Shown here in pieces: positions 36,338 through 45,228 of a stretch of 45,908 nt of DNA; the stretch's first letter is position 1; each line of letters starts with the position of its first letter. Where the stretch lies: assembly GCA_017883415.1 (NCBI GenBank), contig JADGNR010000003.1, forward strand, positions 1 to 45,908, given 5' to 3'. Both the position numbers and the translations under genes were made by a program. Source of the stretch: Bryobacteraceae bacterium. GTDB taxonomy: Bacteria > Acidobacteriota > Terriglobia > Bryobacterales > Bryobacteraceae. Under the pieces are notes generated by a model. That model saw only the letters and a list, made by a program, of their open reading frames with translations. It was not told the origin of the DNA and searched no databases.

Positions 36338-37147
36338 ATGCAACTCCGGATCGGTTATGAACTGATTTACAGCTTTCCACGATCCACGCCGATCATCCTT
36401 GTCCTGAATGTCCACGATTCACGCGCGTCTGACATCATCGTTCCCGACAGCCTGACCACCGAGCCATCCATTCCGGTCACCGGCTATCGCGACAGCTTTG
36501 GCAACCAGTGCCACCGCGTGCTCGCGCCCGCGGGCCGCCTCCGCCTTACGGCCGACGGCGTGATTCGAGATAACGGCAAACCGGACGAGGTTATGCCCGA
36601 GGCCTGGCAGGACTCGGTGGAGGATCTGCCGGAAGATACTCTGCTGTTCCTCCTGGGCAGCCGTTATTGCGAGACCGACCTGCTGTCTCAAACGGCCTGG
36701 CAACTCTTTGGAGGCACCGCTCCAGGGTATCCGCGCGTGCAGGCCATCTGCGATTACGTTCATAACCGTATCGTTTTCAACTACCAGAATGCCCGGCCCA
36801 CCCGTAGCGCCTCGGAAACTCTCCAGGAGCAGGCCGGCGTTTGCCGCGACTACGCGCATCTGGCCATCACGTTCTGCCGCTGCATGAACATTCCGGCGCG
36901 ATATTGCGCCGGCTACCTTGGCGATGTCGGAACCCCGCCGCCTTTCCCACCGGGCGATTTCGCCGCGTGGTTCGAGGCCTGGATCGGCGGCCGCTGGCAC
37001 ATTTTCGACCCGCGCAACAATGTGCCCCGCATGAGCCGCGTCCTGATGGCCAGAGGCCGCGACGCATCCGATGTCGCGATCGCCACCACCTTCGGGCCCA
37101 ATTACCTGGAACGTTTCAAGGTCTGGACTGACGAGATCCCGGAGTGA
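36338..37147 (+). CDS. Transglutaminase-like protein lacking the usual catalytic His
   Basis: 269 residues. The N-terminal beta domain begins QLRIGYELIYSFPRSTPIIL. The core has Cys169 (QAGVCRDYAHLAITFC) and Asp224 (WHIFDPRNN). Where a His is expected the sequence reads GDFAAWFEAW, with Ala209 in its place. The close is PRMSRVLMARGRDASDVAI. The overall pattern matches a distinct COG1305 subfamily, in which I recall Ser or Ala being common here; that recollection is unverified. It may be a non-classical enzyme or a regulatory subunit. His221 (RWHIFDPR) is a possible substitute. It precedes the next transglutaminase by seven bases. Confidence 0.88.
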   Translation: MQLRIGYELIYSFPRSTPIILVLNVHDSRASDIIVPDSLTTEPSIPVTGYRDSFGNQCHRVLAPAGRLRLTADGVIRDNGKPDEVMPEAWQDSVEDLPEDTLLFLLGSRYCETDLLSQTAWQLFGGTAPGYPRVQAICDYVHNRIVFNYQNARPTRSASETLQEQAGVCRDYAHLAITFCRCMNIPARYCAGYLGDVGTPPPFPPGDFAAWFEAWIGGRWHIFDPRNNVPRMSRVLMARGRDASDVAIATTFGPNYLERFKVWTDEIPE

Positions 37148-37154
37148 ATGACTG

Positions 37155-38021
37155 ATGTCGCTTCTCACCGTCCACCACTCCACCGTCTACCGCTACCGGG
37201 AGCCCGTCGGCCTGGGGGAACACCGGATGATGTTCCGCCCGCGCGACAGTCACGACCTCCGGTTGATTCGAACCAACCTGCTCATTACGCCGCAACCCGC
37301 CCGGTTGCGCTGGCTGCACGACCCGTTCGATAACTCCGTCGCCGTCGCCACTTTTGAAGGAACCACGTCGGAACTGCGTTTCGAAAGCACGGTGACGCTG
37401 GAGCATTTCGAAAACTCCATGCCGGAGTATCCTCTTGAAGAGTACGCGCGAACGTATCCGTTTCGATATTCCGATGAGGACTTCCCCAGCCTCTCCAACG
37501 CTCTGGCGAAGCGCTACGCGGCCGAGAGCGTGACGACATGGGGATTGCAGTTTCTCGATCCGGCGGATACCTCCAACACCATGAAAATACTGCGCGCCAT
37601 GACGTCTGGCATCCGCCGGGACTTCACCTATTCCCGTCGCGTCGAGAAGGGCGTGCAGCCTCCGGAGGAAACGTTGCGCACCCGCACCGGCAGTTGCCGG
37701 GATTTCGCGGTCCTGATGATGGAAGCTACGCGTTCACTGGGCATCGCCGCGCGGTTTGTCAGCGGCTATATCTTCATTCCCAACAGTTCCGGGTTGGCGG
37801 GGGGCGGATCGACTCATGCATGGGTGCAGGCCTATCTGCCCGGCGCCGGGTGGATCGATTTCGACCCTACCAACAGCATCATTGGCAACCGCAATCTGAT
37901 TCGCGTCGCCGTCGCCTGGAGTCCCGAGCAGGTGCTGCCCTTATGTGGCACCTACGAGGGTCCCCCGGAGGCGTTCGTGGGGATGGACGTCAATGTGGAC
38001 GTCACCGAGGTGGACGGGTGA
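37155..38021 (+). CDS. Transglutaminase-like protein
   Basis: 288 residues. Beta-domain opening LLTVHHSTVYRYREPVGLGE, then a core with Cys181 (RTGSCRDFAVLMMEA), His221 (GSTHAWVQAYLPGAGW) and Asp237 (DFDPTNS), an intact triad. The wording around Cys and His is closest, within this window, to the transglutaminase part of the DUF2126 fusion (RTGSCRDSAW). It is the second gene of a two-gene plus-strand operon and converges on the operon ending at 38065, with only 43 bases between. No signal peptide. Confidence 0.9.
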   Translation: MSLLTVHHSTVYRYREPVGLGEHRMMFRPRDSHDLRLIRTNLLITPQPARLRWLHDPFDNSVAVATFEGTTSELRFESTVTLEHFENSMPEYPLEEYARTYPFRYSDEDFPSLSNALAKRYAAESVTTWGLQFLDPADTSNTMKILRAMTSGIRRDFTYSRRVEKGVQPPEETLRTRTGSCRDFAVLMMEATRSLGIAARFVSGYIFIPNSSGLAGGGSTHAWVQAYLPGAGWIDFDPTNSIIGNRNLIRVAVAWSPEQVLPLCGTYEGPPEAFVGMDVNVDVTEVDG

Positions 38022-38064
38022 TATCGACGTGTGAGGCAGGTGGAATCCTGCGTGCGTCAGAGCG

Positions 38065-38937
38065 TTAGTCCGGTTCCATATCTACACCCACTTCGACTTT
38101 GTGCTCGCGCCCACCCTGGATTACGCCGCGCACCGGACTAACGTCACCGTAATCCCGGCCCCAAGAGAGCGTGACGTGACTCTGGAACGGGACCAGATTG
38201 TTGGTCGGATCCACGTCCAGCCAGCCGGCGCCGGGGCAATACACGGACACCCAGGCGTGCGAAGCATCCGCTCCCACCAGCCGGGCGCGCCCAGGCGGAG
38301 GGTAGGTCCGCAGGTACCCGCTCACATACCTGGCGGGCAGGCCTAGTGATCGCAAGCATGCCACCTGCAAGTGAGCGAAGTCCTGACAGACGCCGCGACC
38401 GTGACGAAGCACCTCTTCCGGCGGCGTCCGTACGTTGGTTGCCTTGGAATCGAAGCGGAAATCCTTGTAGATCCGTCCAGTAAGGTCGAGCAGCGCTTCG
38501 GTAAGCGGCCTGGCCGGCGAAAAGGAGGGCAATGCGTATTCCGCAAACTCGGCGCCCGGCTTGACACGAGGCGACTCAAACACGAACTGATAAGCTTCTA
38601 GCCCTTCCGGACTGCGATCGGCTGGCAGAGATCGCCCCACTTCTTCCCAAGGTTGTGAGTGCTCCGGCCAAATTGCCGGACAATCGTCGATGACGACCCG
38701 GCTGCGAGCTTCCACGCGCAGCGCGTCATGCGGCTCACGAATGGTGAAATACGTGACAGGATTCCCAAAGTAGTCCAACCGCTCGCTTACTCCGGAGGGA
38801 GACGGTGTCACCAGCAACTCATGCGACGTGCAAGTGTGGTGAGCCAGAGTCCGGGGAGTCAGGTAGGCTATGTGATTCCCGACGGAGACGGGAACCTTGT
38901 ACTTATAAGTAGTCTTATGAACGATTCGGTAAGTCAT
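38065..38937 (-). CDS. Transglutaminase-like protein paired with the fused ATP-grasp/alpha-E protein
   Basis: 290 residues. Opening MTYRIVHKTTYKYKVPVSVG, core with Cys184 (GRGVCQDFAHLQVACL), His227 (DASHAWVSVYCPGAGW) and Asp243 (LDVDPTNN), a full triad. The ATG overlaps the stop of the ATP-grasp/alpha-E gene by four bases (ATGA), so the two are made together and probably work on one substrate. The partner pairing parallels the unfused operon, where a transglutaminase is coupled to alpha-E. Confidence 0.9.
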   Translation of the reverse strand: MTYRIVHKTTYKYKVPVSVGNHIAYLTPRTLAHHTCTSHELLVTPSPSGVSERLDYFGNPVTYFTIREPHDALRVEARSRVVIDDCPAIWPEHSQPWEEVGRSLPADRSPEGLEAYQFVFESPRVKPGAEFAEYALPSFSPARPLTEALLDLTGRIYKDFRFDSKATNVRTPPEEVLRHGRGVCQDFAHLQVACLRSLGLPARYVSGYLRTYPPPGRARLVGADASHAWVSVYCPGAGWLDVDPTNNLVPFQSHVTLSWGRDYGDVSPVRGVIQGGREHKVEVGVDMEPD

Positions 38938-41426
38938 CCACCTATACTGATCGGGTACGTGAGCGCATGGTCGAAGTACGTGAGCGAGATATTATCCGCC
39001 CAGGAAGGGAGGAGTTTCTGGATGGAGCCGAGAGCACGGTCGATCTGCGATTGTCCATCGGAATAACCCTCGGGCAGGCCGCCTCCGGGCAGCGGAAATT
39101 CCAGCTTCTCCAGGTCCAGACCGCGCAGCAATGTCACTGCCTGTTGTATTGCCTGCTGATCGGCGGGATCGTGCCGTGGCAGCCTCCTATGTAAATCGGC
39201 CAAATGAGCCATCTGGAAGTTTAACGACCGGGGGTTGTTCTCATCCGCCATCAATACGTCCAGCACCGCGATGGGCTGCAAGGTGGTGAAGTAGCGGGAG
39301 CGATAAGTCATGGAACTATCGGCCACCTCCAATACATATTCCAGCAGAGGCCAGCTTTGTTCATCCAGCCCTGAGGTCAATTCCCTGAGTTGCCTCACCG
39401 AGTACATCGCCCGTTCCAATCTGCGTCCCAAACTCAGGAAAAGCCAGCCGGATCCCCTGGTAATGTTTTCACGTTCCATGCCGGAGAATGCGGAGAGCAG
39501 CTCCAGACACCCGTTGAGTACGGCCGAGTACTCGACAAAGAGCATGTAGTTCTCCGTGCGGGCGGATTCCGCCAGGGCAACCACCAGTCGCGACATATCC
39601 GAGGAGAGCCGTTCGCGAACGTTTCCACCGACGCGATGGGCCTCCGCCAGATTGGACGCCAGGCTGTCCGGCCGCTCGACGCCCGACATTAACGAGACCA
39701 ACTCATCTTCCAGATCGCGCGCACTGGCCGGGCGATCTTTGGGCAGTGTGCTGTGCGGTGAACCCAAACAACCGTGCAGCCGAAACAGGCAGGCAAGTTC
39801 GGTATGATTGGCTCGCCGGACGCGGGTCATCAGGCATCGCAGCAGGCGTGCAATGGACTCCGACCGTTCGGCGTAACGGCCCAGCCAGAAAAGGTTGTCC
39901 GCGGCGCGGCTTGGCAGGTCCGCGGGCGCGCGTTCCAGTTGGACCGGCTGGTTCCTTGGACGCAGCATGCTGAAGGTGTCGACCGGTCCATCCCACAGAA
40001 CCCAGGCGTCTTTGCTGCGGCCCCCGCGCTGCATGGATACCACCTGGCCGTCGGCTTCCGACACGCGCACCAGGCCACCGGGCATTGCGATCCAACCGGA
40101 ACCGGTGTTTAGAACATACGTCCGCAGCACCAGGCTGCATGGGTATAGGCGTCCCTGGTCCCAAACCGGCGCGGTTGAGAGATCCACCTGTTCCTGCGCC
40201 ACGTACTCGTAGGGGCGCGAACGTATCTGTTCTCCGACCATCCGCTTTTCCGCCTGGGAGAGGCCTGCGCCGAAGACGGGTTCCATTCCACGCAACGGGA
40301 ACGCAGGTTTGACCACCACGCGATCCAGATGGTTCAGCACCCAATCCAGCGCGTAATCCTGCCCACACCACCATGTCGCCACACACGGCAGATTGAGGGG
40401 TTCTCCCAACAATTTCTCAGCCAGGCCGGGAAGAAACGGCATGATGGCTGCGGTCTCTATCACGCCGCTCCCCAGTGCGTTCACCACTACGACGTTGCCG
40501 GCATGTACCGCGTCCACCAGGCCTGCCACTCCCAGGAAGGAATCGTGGCGGAGTTCCATGGGATCGCAGAAACCATCGTCAACTCGGCGCAGAATTATGT
40601 GGATCGGCTGCAGGCCCTCCACCGTTTTCAGATAGACCCGCCGGTCGCGAACGGTCAGATCGGATCCCTCAGCCAGCGTAAGTCCGAGATACCTTGCCAG
40701 GTAGGAGTGCTCGAAGTAGGTCTCGTTATAGGGTCCGGGTGTCAGCAGAACCGCGCGTGGATGATCGCAATGCGCCAGGCCGAGCAGCACCTCACGCCAG
40801 GTGCGGAAGAAGGAAGCCAGACGCATGACGTTTGCAGCGCTAAAAGCCTCCGGCAGAACGTCCGCCACGATCGTGCGATTTTGCAGCGCATATCCCGTTC
40901 CCGAAGGCGATTGCGTGCGGTCGGCGAGCACCCACCAGCGGCCGTCTGGCGAGCGCGCCAGGTCCACTCCGATTAAATGGAGATGGCCACGCTGGAGTGG
41001 TGCCACCCCGGTCAAAGGCCGCAGAAAAGCCGGATTTGCAAATAGCAAGGCCGCCGGGATGTCCCCGTTCTGAACGAGTTGGCGAGGTCCGTAGATGTCA
41101 CCCAGGAGCAGATTAAGCAGGTGCGCCCGCTGCGTGATGCCTGCCTCGATGACACGCCATTCGTCCGGCGGGATAAGCAGCGGAATGGGATCGATGGCCA
41201 GTGGCCGGTTTATACCTTGCGGGTCGGTGTAGACGTTGTAGGTGACGCCGTTCTCCCGGATGCGACGTTCCGCGCGCTTCCAGCGGCGCGCCAATTCGTC
41301 GGGGCCCATGTCCTGGAGCGAATCGATAACCGCGGACCAGTACGGCCGGGGGGTGACTCCGTCCGGCGCGAACTCATTATAAGTCGACCGGTCGGGCAAC
41401 AGCATCTGAAGAAGATCAGGGTTCAC
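38934..41426 (-). CDS. Circularly permuted ATP-grasp / alpha-E fusion protein
   Basis: 830 residues. Residues 1-~490 are COG2308-like: TYNEFAPDGVTPRPYW, VLLTPGPYNETYFEHSYLAR (226-245), RRVDDGFCDP (280-289) and VVVNALGSGVIETAAIMP. Residues ~507-830 are an alpha-E domain starting AADNLFWLGRYAERSESIAR. Two sites differ from the unfused ATP-grasp: [11 protein letters not shown] becomes VLADRTQSPSG (167-176), and the Gly-rich [10 protein letters not shown] becomes KPAFPLRGMEP (373-383). The fusion form is known as a family of its own. Whether it still binds ATP in the same way is open. The gene leads a two-gene operon and is divergent from the PuuD-like gene. Confidence 0.92.
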   Translation of the reverse strand: MNPDLLQMLLPDRSTYNEFAPDGVTPRPYWSAVIDSLQDMGPDELARRWKRAERRIRENGVTYNVYTDPQGINRPLAIDPIPLLIPPDEWRVIEAGITQRAHLLNLLLGDIYGPRQLVQNGDIPAALLFANPAFLRPLTGVAPLQRGHLHLIGVDLARSPDGRWWVLADRTQSPSGTGYALQNRTIVADVLPEAFSAANVMRLASFFRTWREVLLGLAHCDHPRAVLLTPGPYNETYFEHSYLARYLGLTLAEGSDLTVRDRRVYLKTVEGLQPIHIILRRVDDGFCDPMELRHDSFLGVAGLVDAVHAGNVVVVNALGSGVIETAAIMPFLPGLAEKLLGEPLNLPCVATWWCGQDYALDWVLNHLDRVVVKPAFPLRGMEPVFGAGLSQAEKRMVGEQIRSRPYEYVAQEQVDLSTAPVWDQGRLYPCSLVLRTYVLNTGSGWIAMPGGLVRVSEADGQVVSMQRGGRSKDAWVLWDGPVDTFSMLRPRNQPVQLERAPADLPSRAADNLFWLGRYAERSESIARLLRCLMTRVRRANHTELACLFRLHGCLGSPHSTLPKDRPASARDLEDELVSLMSGVERPDSLASNLAEAHRVGGNVRERLSSDMSRLVVALAESARTENYMLFVEYSAVLNGCLELLSAFSGMERENITRGSGWLFLSLGRRLERAMYSVRQLRELTSGLDEQSWPLLEYVLEVADSSMTYRSRYFTTLQPIAVLDVLMADENNPRSLNFQMAHLADLHRRLPRHDPADQQAIQQAVTLLRGLDLEKLEFPLPGGGLPEGYSDGQSQIDRALGSIQKLLPSWADNISLTYFDHALTYPISIGG

Positions 41427-41545
41427 AACTAGCGGCTCTCACGTGCCTCTGAGCTTAGCACGTATTTCAGAAAGGGTTTTCGTTCGACAGCGCCCTACTG
41501 GACGGATGCGATCGCGCGACGGGTACAATTGGTAGGACCACGACT
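41427..41545. promoter_or_regulatory. Divergent region between the ATP-grasp/alpha-E and PuuD-like genes
   Basis: 119 bases. TACAAT at 41524-41529 lies 17 bases before the PuuD-like ATG and could be its -10 box. No good -35 hexamer stands at 16-18 bases. The shared upstream region makes co-regulation of hydrolase and ligase possible (inference). Confidence 0.3.
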
Positions 41546-42205
41546 ATGAGCGAAAGAGTCCTCGTCGTATATCGGGAAAGTGCGGAGGTCCAGCCGTATG
41601 CTCGCGCGATTGAATCCGTCGGCGCGGAGCCGGTGCTGGAGGAAGTCCGGACCGGCCTCAGGATCGGCCCGTGTTGCGGACTCTTGCTGACCGGCGGCGG
41701 CGACGTGGACCCGGCGCTCTACGGCGAAATTGGTTCCCCGGAAACCGAAGTGCCCGATCCGGAGCGAGATGCCGTCGAAGCCGCCCTCATCGATGAAGCG
41801 TTGGCTCGCGACCTGCCGCTGCTTGGGATTTGCCGTGGAATGCAACTCCTGAATGTGCATCTGGGGGGCAGCCTCGTACAGCACCTGCCAACCGCCGGGC
41901 GCCATGTCAGGCGCACCTCCGACCGGGGCTTGCCGGCCCACCGCGTGGTGATCGAGCCCGGCAGCATGCTGGCGAGCATCGCTCACCGGGAGATGTGGGA
42001 GGTGAACTCACGGCACCACCAGGCGGTAGCGCGACTTGCAGGCGGGTTCAAGGTCTGCGCCAGTGACCCGGAAGACGGAACTGTCGAAGCCATCGAACTC
42101 CCCGCGCGGCGGTACGTTCTGGCGGTCCAGTGGCACCCCGAGAATCAAGTTTCGAGCGATCCCGAACAGCGCAACCTGTTTCAGAGCTTCGCGGTCGCGC
42201 TCTGA
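41546..42205 (+). CDS. PuuD-like gamma-glutamyl hydrolase (class I glutamine amidotransferase fold, peptidase C26)
   Basis: 219 residues. Catalytic Cys96 in the nucleophile elbow LLGICRGMQLLNV, His197 and Glu199 in VQWHPE, plus LLLTGGGDVDPALYGE and WEVNSRHHQAVARL: the complete pattern of gamma-glutamyl-GABA hydrolases. These enzymes cut gamma-glutamyl amide bonds in the cytoplasm. No puuA (gamma-glutamylputrescine synthetase) or other putrescine genes are near. Being inside the island and divergent from an ATP-grasp/alpha-E operon, it may remove or process what those enzymes attach, which is inferred from position only. Bases 42206-42393 contain nothing supported. Confidence 0.88.
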   Translation: MSERVLVVYRESAEVQPYARAIESVGAEPVLEEVRTGLRIGPCCGLLLTGGGDVDPALYGEIGSPETEVPDPERDAVEAALIDEALARDLPLLGICRGMQLLNVHLGGSLVQHLPTAGRHVRRTSDRGLPAHRVVIEPGSMLASIAHREMWEVNSRHHQAVARLAGGFKVCASDPEDGTVEAIELPARRYVLAVQWHPENQVSSDPEQRNLFQSFAVAL

Positions 42206-42393
42206 AGCCGCAAATACGCTGTCGCGTTTTTTCTGTTCGCATCGACGCTCCTCCCCGTAAATCCCGATCTGATTGATAAGTTCTTGGAAACCAATGTGAA
42301 AACCACGGCGTCTATTGACTTCTTCAGGGTGCCCACCATTCGCTTTCAGGTATTGGACGTATCCCTGGTGTTGGCTCACGACCGCCGGCTGCG

Positions 42394-42493
42394 TATTCCG
42401 GGCAACCCGAACACGATTCCGGGCTGAAGGCGAACAGCATTCCGGGCTGAAGCCGAACACTTTTTGGTCGACCCCGGAATGCTGTTCGGCGTG
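42394..42493. repeat. IS21-like left end repeats with an inverted unit at the istB break
   Basis: Units of about 22-23 bases containing CGAACAGCATTCCGGGCTGA are repeated head to tail at 42407-42460. A further unit in the opposite direction (CCCCGGAATGCTGTTCGGC, 42472-42490) ends three bases before the istB break point. Multiple internal repeats at the ends are typical of IS21-family elements. The inverted unit suggests that another element end was joined here. Confidence 0.65.
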
Positions 42494-43003
42494 CCAGTCG
42501 TCGATCACGAGCACATCGATCCGACTGAGCTTGGCCAGCAGCAGGCGTAGGCTCCCGTCAGCACGAGCGATGGCCAGATCGCGGAATAGCGCCGCGGTGC
42601 CCGTGTAGAGTGCGGAGTAGCCATCGCCTCAGGCCTTCTGCGCCAGGGCACAGGCAAGGAAGCTCTTACCCACGCCGGTGTGGCCGAGAATGAACAGGTG
42701 CTCGTGATTGCATACCCACGCCGACTCCTGCGCCAGGGCGCGGATCACGCTCTTGTCCAAGCCGCGCGCCGCGCGGTAGTCGACATCCTCGACGCAGGCG
42801 TTGCCGCGAAGTTTGGCGGAGTGCAGGCGTCGCGCCAGGGCCTGATTCTGGCGCCAGTTCCACTGGTGATCGATTAGCATCGCCAGGCGATCGAGAAAGC
42901 TCAGCTCGCGAGCGGCGGGGTCCTGTTGCTGGGCCTTCAAGGCGTCGGCGATGCCGTTCAGCCGCATGGCCAGTAGTTTCTCCGTCATCGGTTCTTGTGA
43001 CAT
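42494..43003 (-). pseudogene. istB: istB, N-terminal and ATPase part (broken)
   Basis: From the ATG at 43003: LLAMRLNGIADALKAQQQ, FLDRLAMLIDHQWNWR, then Walker A LGHTGVGKSFLACALAQKA. The frame meets a TGA (near 42629) exactly where IstB proteins usually have a Cys, then continues unchanged as GDGYSALYTGTAALFRDLAI to the Walker B text VLVIDDW, where it stops being IstB at 42494. So there is one nonsense change (TGC to TGA would explain it) and a clean break. IstB is the transposition helper ATPase of IS21. 170 codons are present; the remainder is at 43431-43661. Confidence 0.8.
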
Positions 43004-43348
43004 CTAAATAGTCTCTCGATTGCTGTCACGATACTCTTCCCAGACCAACTGCAACGTCACATGGCGGTGACGCTGCAGTTGCTCGTGGACGGCGGCGAAG
43101 TCCGGCGGGAACTTCCGGGTTGTGGGGCGTGGTGGCGCATCCGTAGGCGGAAACAGCGCTGCCGCCAAACGGGCGTCATCCCAACCGTCAGGCAGCGGCC
43201 AACCGATATTGGCGGCCGCGGCCCGTTTCAAATACTCATGCACCGTACTGACGGAGAGTGAGCAACTCCGTGCGATCTGCCGCTGTTCAAGCTCCAGTTC
43301 GTTTCTTAGTCGTAGAACTTCTTTGATCTTGCGCGTGGACTTTCTCAT
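43004..43348 (-). pseudogene. istA: istA, N-terminal remnant
   Basis: The ATG at 43348 begins RKSTRKIKEVLRLRNELELE, and a helix-turn-helix follows (QIARSCSLSVSTVHEYLKRA): the DNA-binding start of an IS21 transposase. It runs to VTLQLVWEEYRDSN and then ends after four more codons at a TAG that touches the istB ATG. A full istA would be about four times longer with a DDE domain, so an internal deletion has joined its start to istB. Confidence 0.75.
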
Positions 43349-43430
43349 TGCGGGCAAAAGATTCTCCCTACAAGGGCAGGGTCTCTTACCCGGCGTGGAT
43401 GGCCAGCGTCACTACTTGTGGAAAATTCCG

Positions 43431-43661
43431 GCCATGGCGCCGCTCACGGAAACTGAGCGGCGCGACTTCTGGGAGATCTGCGAAGACCGCTGCCAGACCC
43501 GGTCGATGATCCTGACCTCGCAACTGCCCGTGGCTCGCTGGCACGAGCAGATCGGCGATCCCACCGTCGCCGACGGCATCCCCGACCGCCTGGTCCACAA
43601 CGCCCACCGCATTGAGATGAAGGGCGACTCGATGCGCAAGAAGCGCGGAGGAGGTGCATAG
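43431..43661 (+). pseudogene. istB: istB, C-terminal part, inverted
   Basis: In the plus direction the frame reads AMAPLTETERRDFWEICEDR, then SMILTSQLPVARWH and DRLVHNAHRIEM, ending RKKRGGGA: the C-terminal third of IstB. Its first codon (Ala) is the one expected directly after VLVIDDW at 42494 on the other strand. The two parts add up to about 246 residues, the normal IstB length. So istB was cut between two codons and one side inverted. Confidence 0.8.
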
Positions 43662-43854
43662 GGCCGGTGGCTGACGCTCGCCGGGTCTCTCCAGTGCCGA
43701 GCGGGGAACGGGACTGCTGTCCCTTTCCCCGCACCCCTTTCCCAGCTTGTGTCCGCCTGCCTCCGCTTCGCTCCGGGCCGGTCACCCTGCCTCGTTTTCC
43801 TTGATCAAGCCGAACACTTTCCGCACAATCAGAAAGCCAGCGTCGCTTACGCTC

Positions 43855-43925
43855 CGGTTGGTGTTCGGAATCATCCCGGAATCCTGTTCGGCTTCCCTCC
43901 GGAATGCTGTTCGCCTTCGCCGGAT
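43855..43925. repeat. IS21-like right end repeats
   Basis: GTGTTCGGAATCATCCCGGAAT, TCCTGTTCGGCTTCC and CCGGAATGCTGTTCGCCTTC follow each other, complementary in type to the units at 42407-42460. These mark the right end of the wrecked element. Bases 43662-43854 contain nothing I can support. Confidence 0.55.
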
Positions 43926-44048
43926 CCGCACGCCGGCGTCGCCAATTAAGGATAAAGAGGCCTCAAGAGCCTTTGTACATTTCGCGCAGGCCCCAAATCG
44001 GCCGCCTGCTCAACACGCCAAAACTGCCCACCAAACCTACGGACCCAG

Positions 44049-44069
44049 TACCCACAAGAGTCCCCACAG
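44049..44069 (-). repeat. Paired TGTGGG motif near the right island boundary
   Basis: The minus strand reads CTGTGGGGACTCTTGTGGGT, nearly the same as at 28688-28709 next to the left boundary. It lies 198 bases left of the tRNA-Asn half. Candidate recombinase arm site, by recurrence and position only. Confidence 0.4.
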
Positions 44070-44266
44070 TGGCTCGGCTGGGTTCCGCACGTGATCGGAT
44101 AAGTCCTTATTGTTGATAGAGTTTAGGAATTTGGAGGATATAACCCCTTCGGTTGTTTGCAGAAACACCCACATTGCACGAAGAATCAACCACTTACGGA
44201 CCTTATTTCGGTAGGAGTGAAGCCAGGATGGAATCGGAGAATAGAACGTAAACTACTGAAAACAAA

Positions 44267-44319
<53 letters not shown>

Positions 44320-44384
44320 GCTTATGGCCGCCTCGCATTGCAAACACAAGGCTTAGAAGTTCCAAAAATGAGTTTCCCCGGAAA

Positions 44385-44408
44385 TTGGGGGGACTTTGGG
44401 GGGACACC
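44385..44408 (+). repeat. Paired GGGGGGAC motif right of the boundary
   Basis: TTGGGGGGACTTTGGGGGGA followed by CACC is a direct repeat of TTGGGGGGAC with an 11-base period. It begins 72 bases after the tRNA-Asn half. Same type as at 24074-24096. Confidence 0.45.
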
Positions 44409-45228
44409 GTACGCACCTTCAAGGACCAGCTTCCGAGATTCCGGTTTTTCAACCCGGACCGCAGTTCTAAGGTGATCCGCCGAACCAAGAGTCCGATGAA
44501 CCCTGCGCTCAGAAATCGGTAACACGACCTCAGTCGATGCTGAAACGGTGTAGCGCAGGCAGGCTTGTCGCCGAACGCCAAAAGTTGCACTATAACGGAA
44601 AACACACCAGTGCTGTAATCGCGGGGTCATGCCTTCAGCGACGGGCGCGGAGGCATAGCGGCTAAAAAGTGCGGTTCCTTTCCCTTGACCGCTCGTTTTG
44701 TGGACTCCGTTGGTGACCACAACTCCGTGTGCGTGGATGGCGGCCGACTGAGGACCCAACGCGGACGGAACGGTCTTCCACTCATCTGAGCCTTTCGGGC
44801 GGGAACTGTCGCGGTTTTCGACGCCGCTTCGTTGGGAGTCCACTCCTCATTTCATCCTGGGCAAAGCCGTTGGAAACAGGAGCAACCGGTCCGGTTCTTT
44901 TACGGGTTGTCGGGAGCCTCCGCGCCGAACAGGTCAGCACCGTAGCGTCGGGTCCGCTATGGATTGATCTCCCAGATTGGCGCGGCCGTAGCCTGGAGGC
45001 GTTCCATCGCCTCGGCCTGGGGACTCGCTGTCACAGGTAATCAGGCGTGAAGGACCCCATAGCAGAGTTTCATCAGAGATTTGTAAGATTTTGCGAAGGA
45101 CATTCGCACCGTTCCCATGGCAAACTCGGCTTGTGAGAAAGCGTGAGGCCGCGGCCAGGCGCCTCCGAACAGCGACCGGGATGCTGAAACGGAGGTTCTG
45201 GCCGATTCGGCACAAGAGGAGTTTTCAA
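44409..45228. other. Intergenic stretch without a supported gene
   Basis: About 820 bases. Short open frames on both strands lack ribosome-binding sites and known motifs and overlap one another. I see no tRNA, repeat or promoter here worth calling. Probably the decayed inside of a neighbouring element. Confidence 0.4.

Larger units (their letters stand above)
42394..43925. mobile_element. Rearranged IS21-like element
   Basis: Remnants of istA and istB lie between multi-copy end repeats at 42394-42493 and 43855-43925. A normal IS21 element has istA then istB in one direction and is 2-2.5 kb long; here istA is reduced to its N-terminus, istB is split, and its C-terminal part faces the other way. 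It cannot transpose by itself. It lies just inside the right boundary of the island. Confidence 0.75.
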
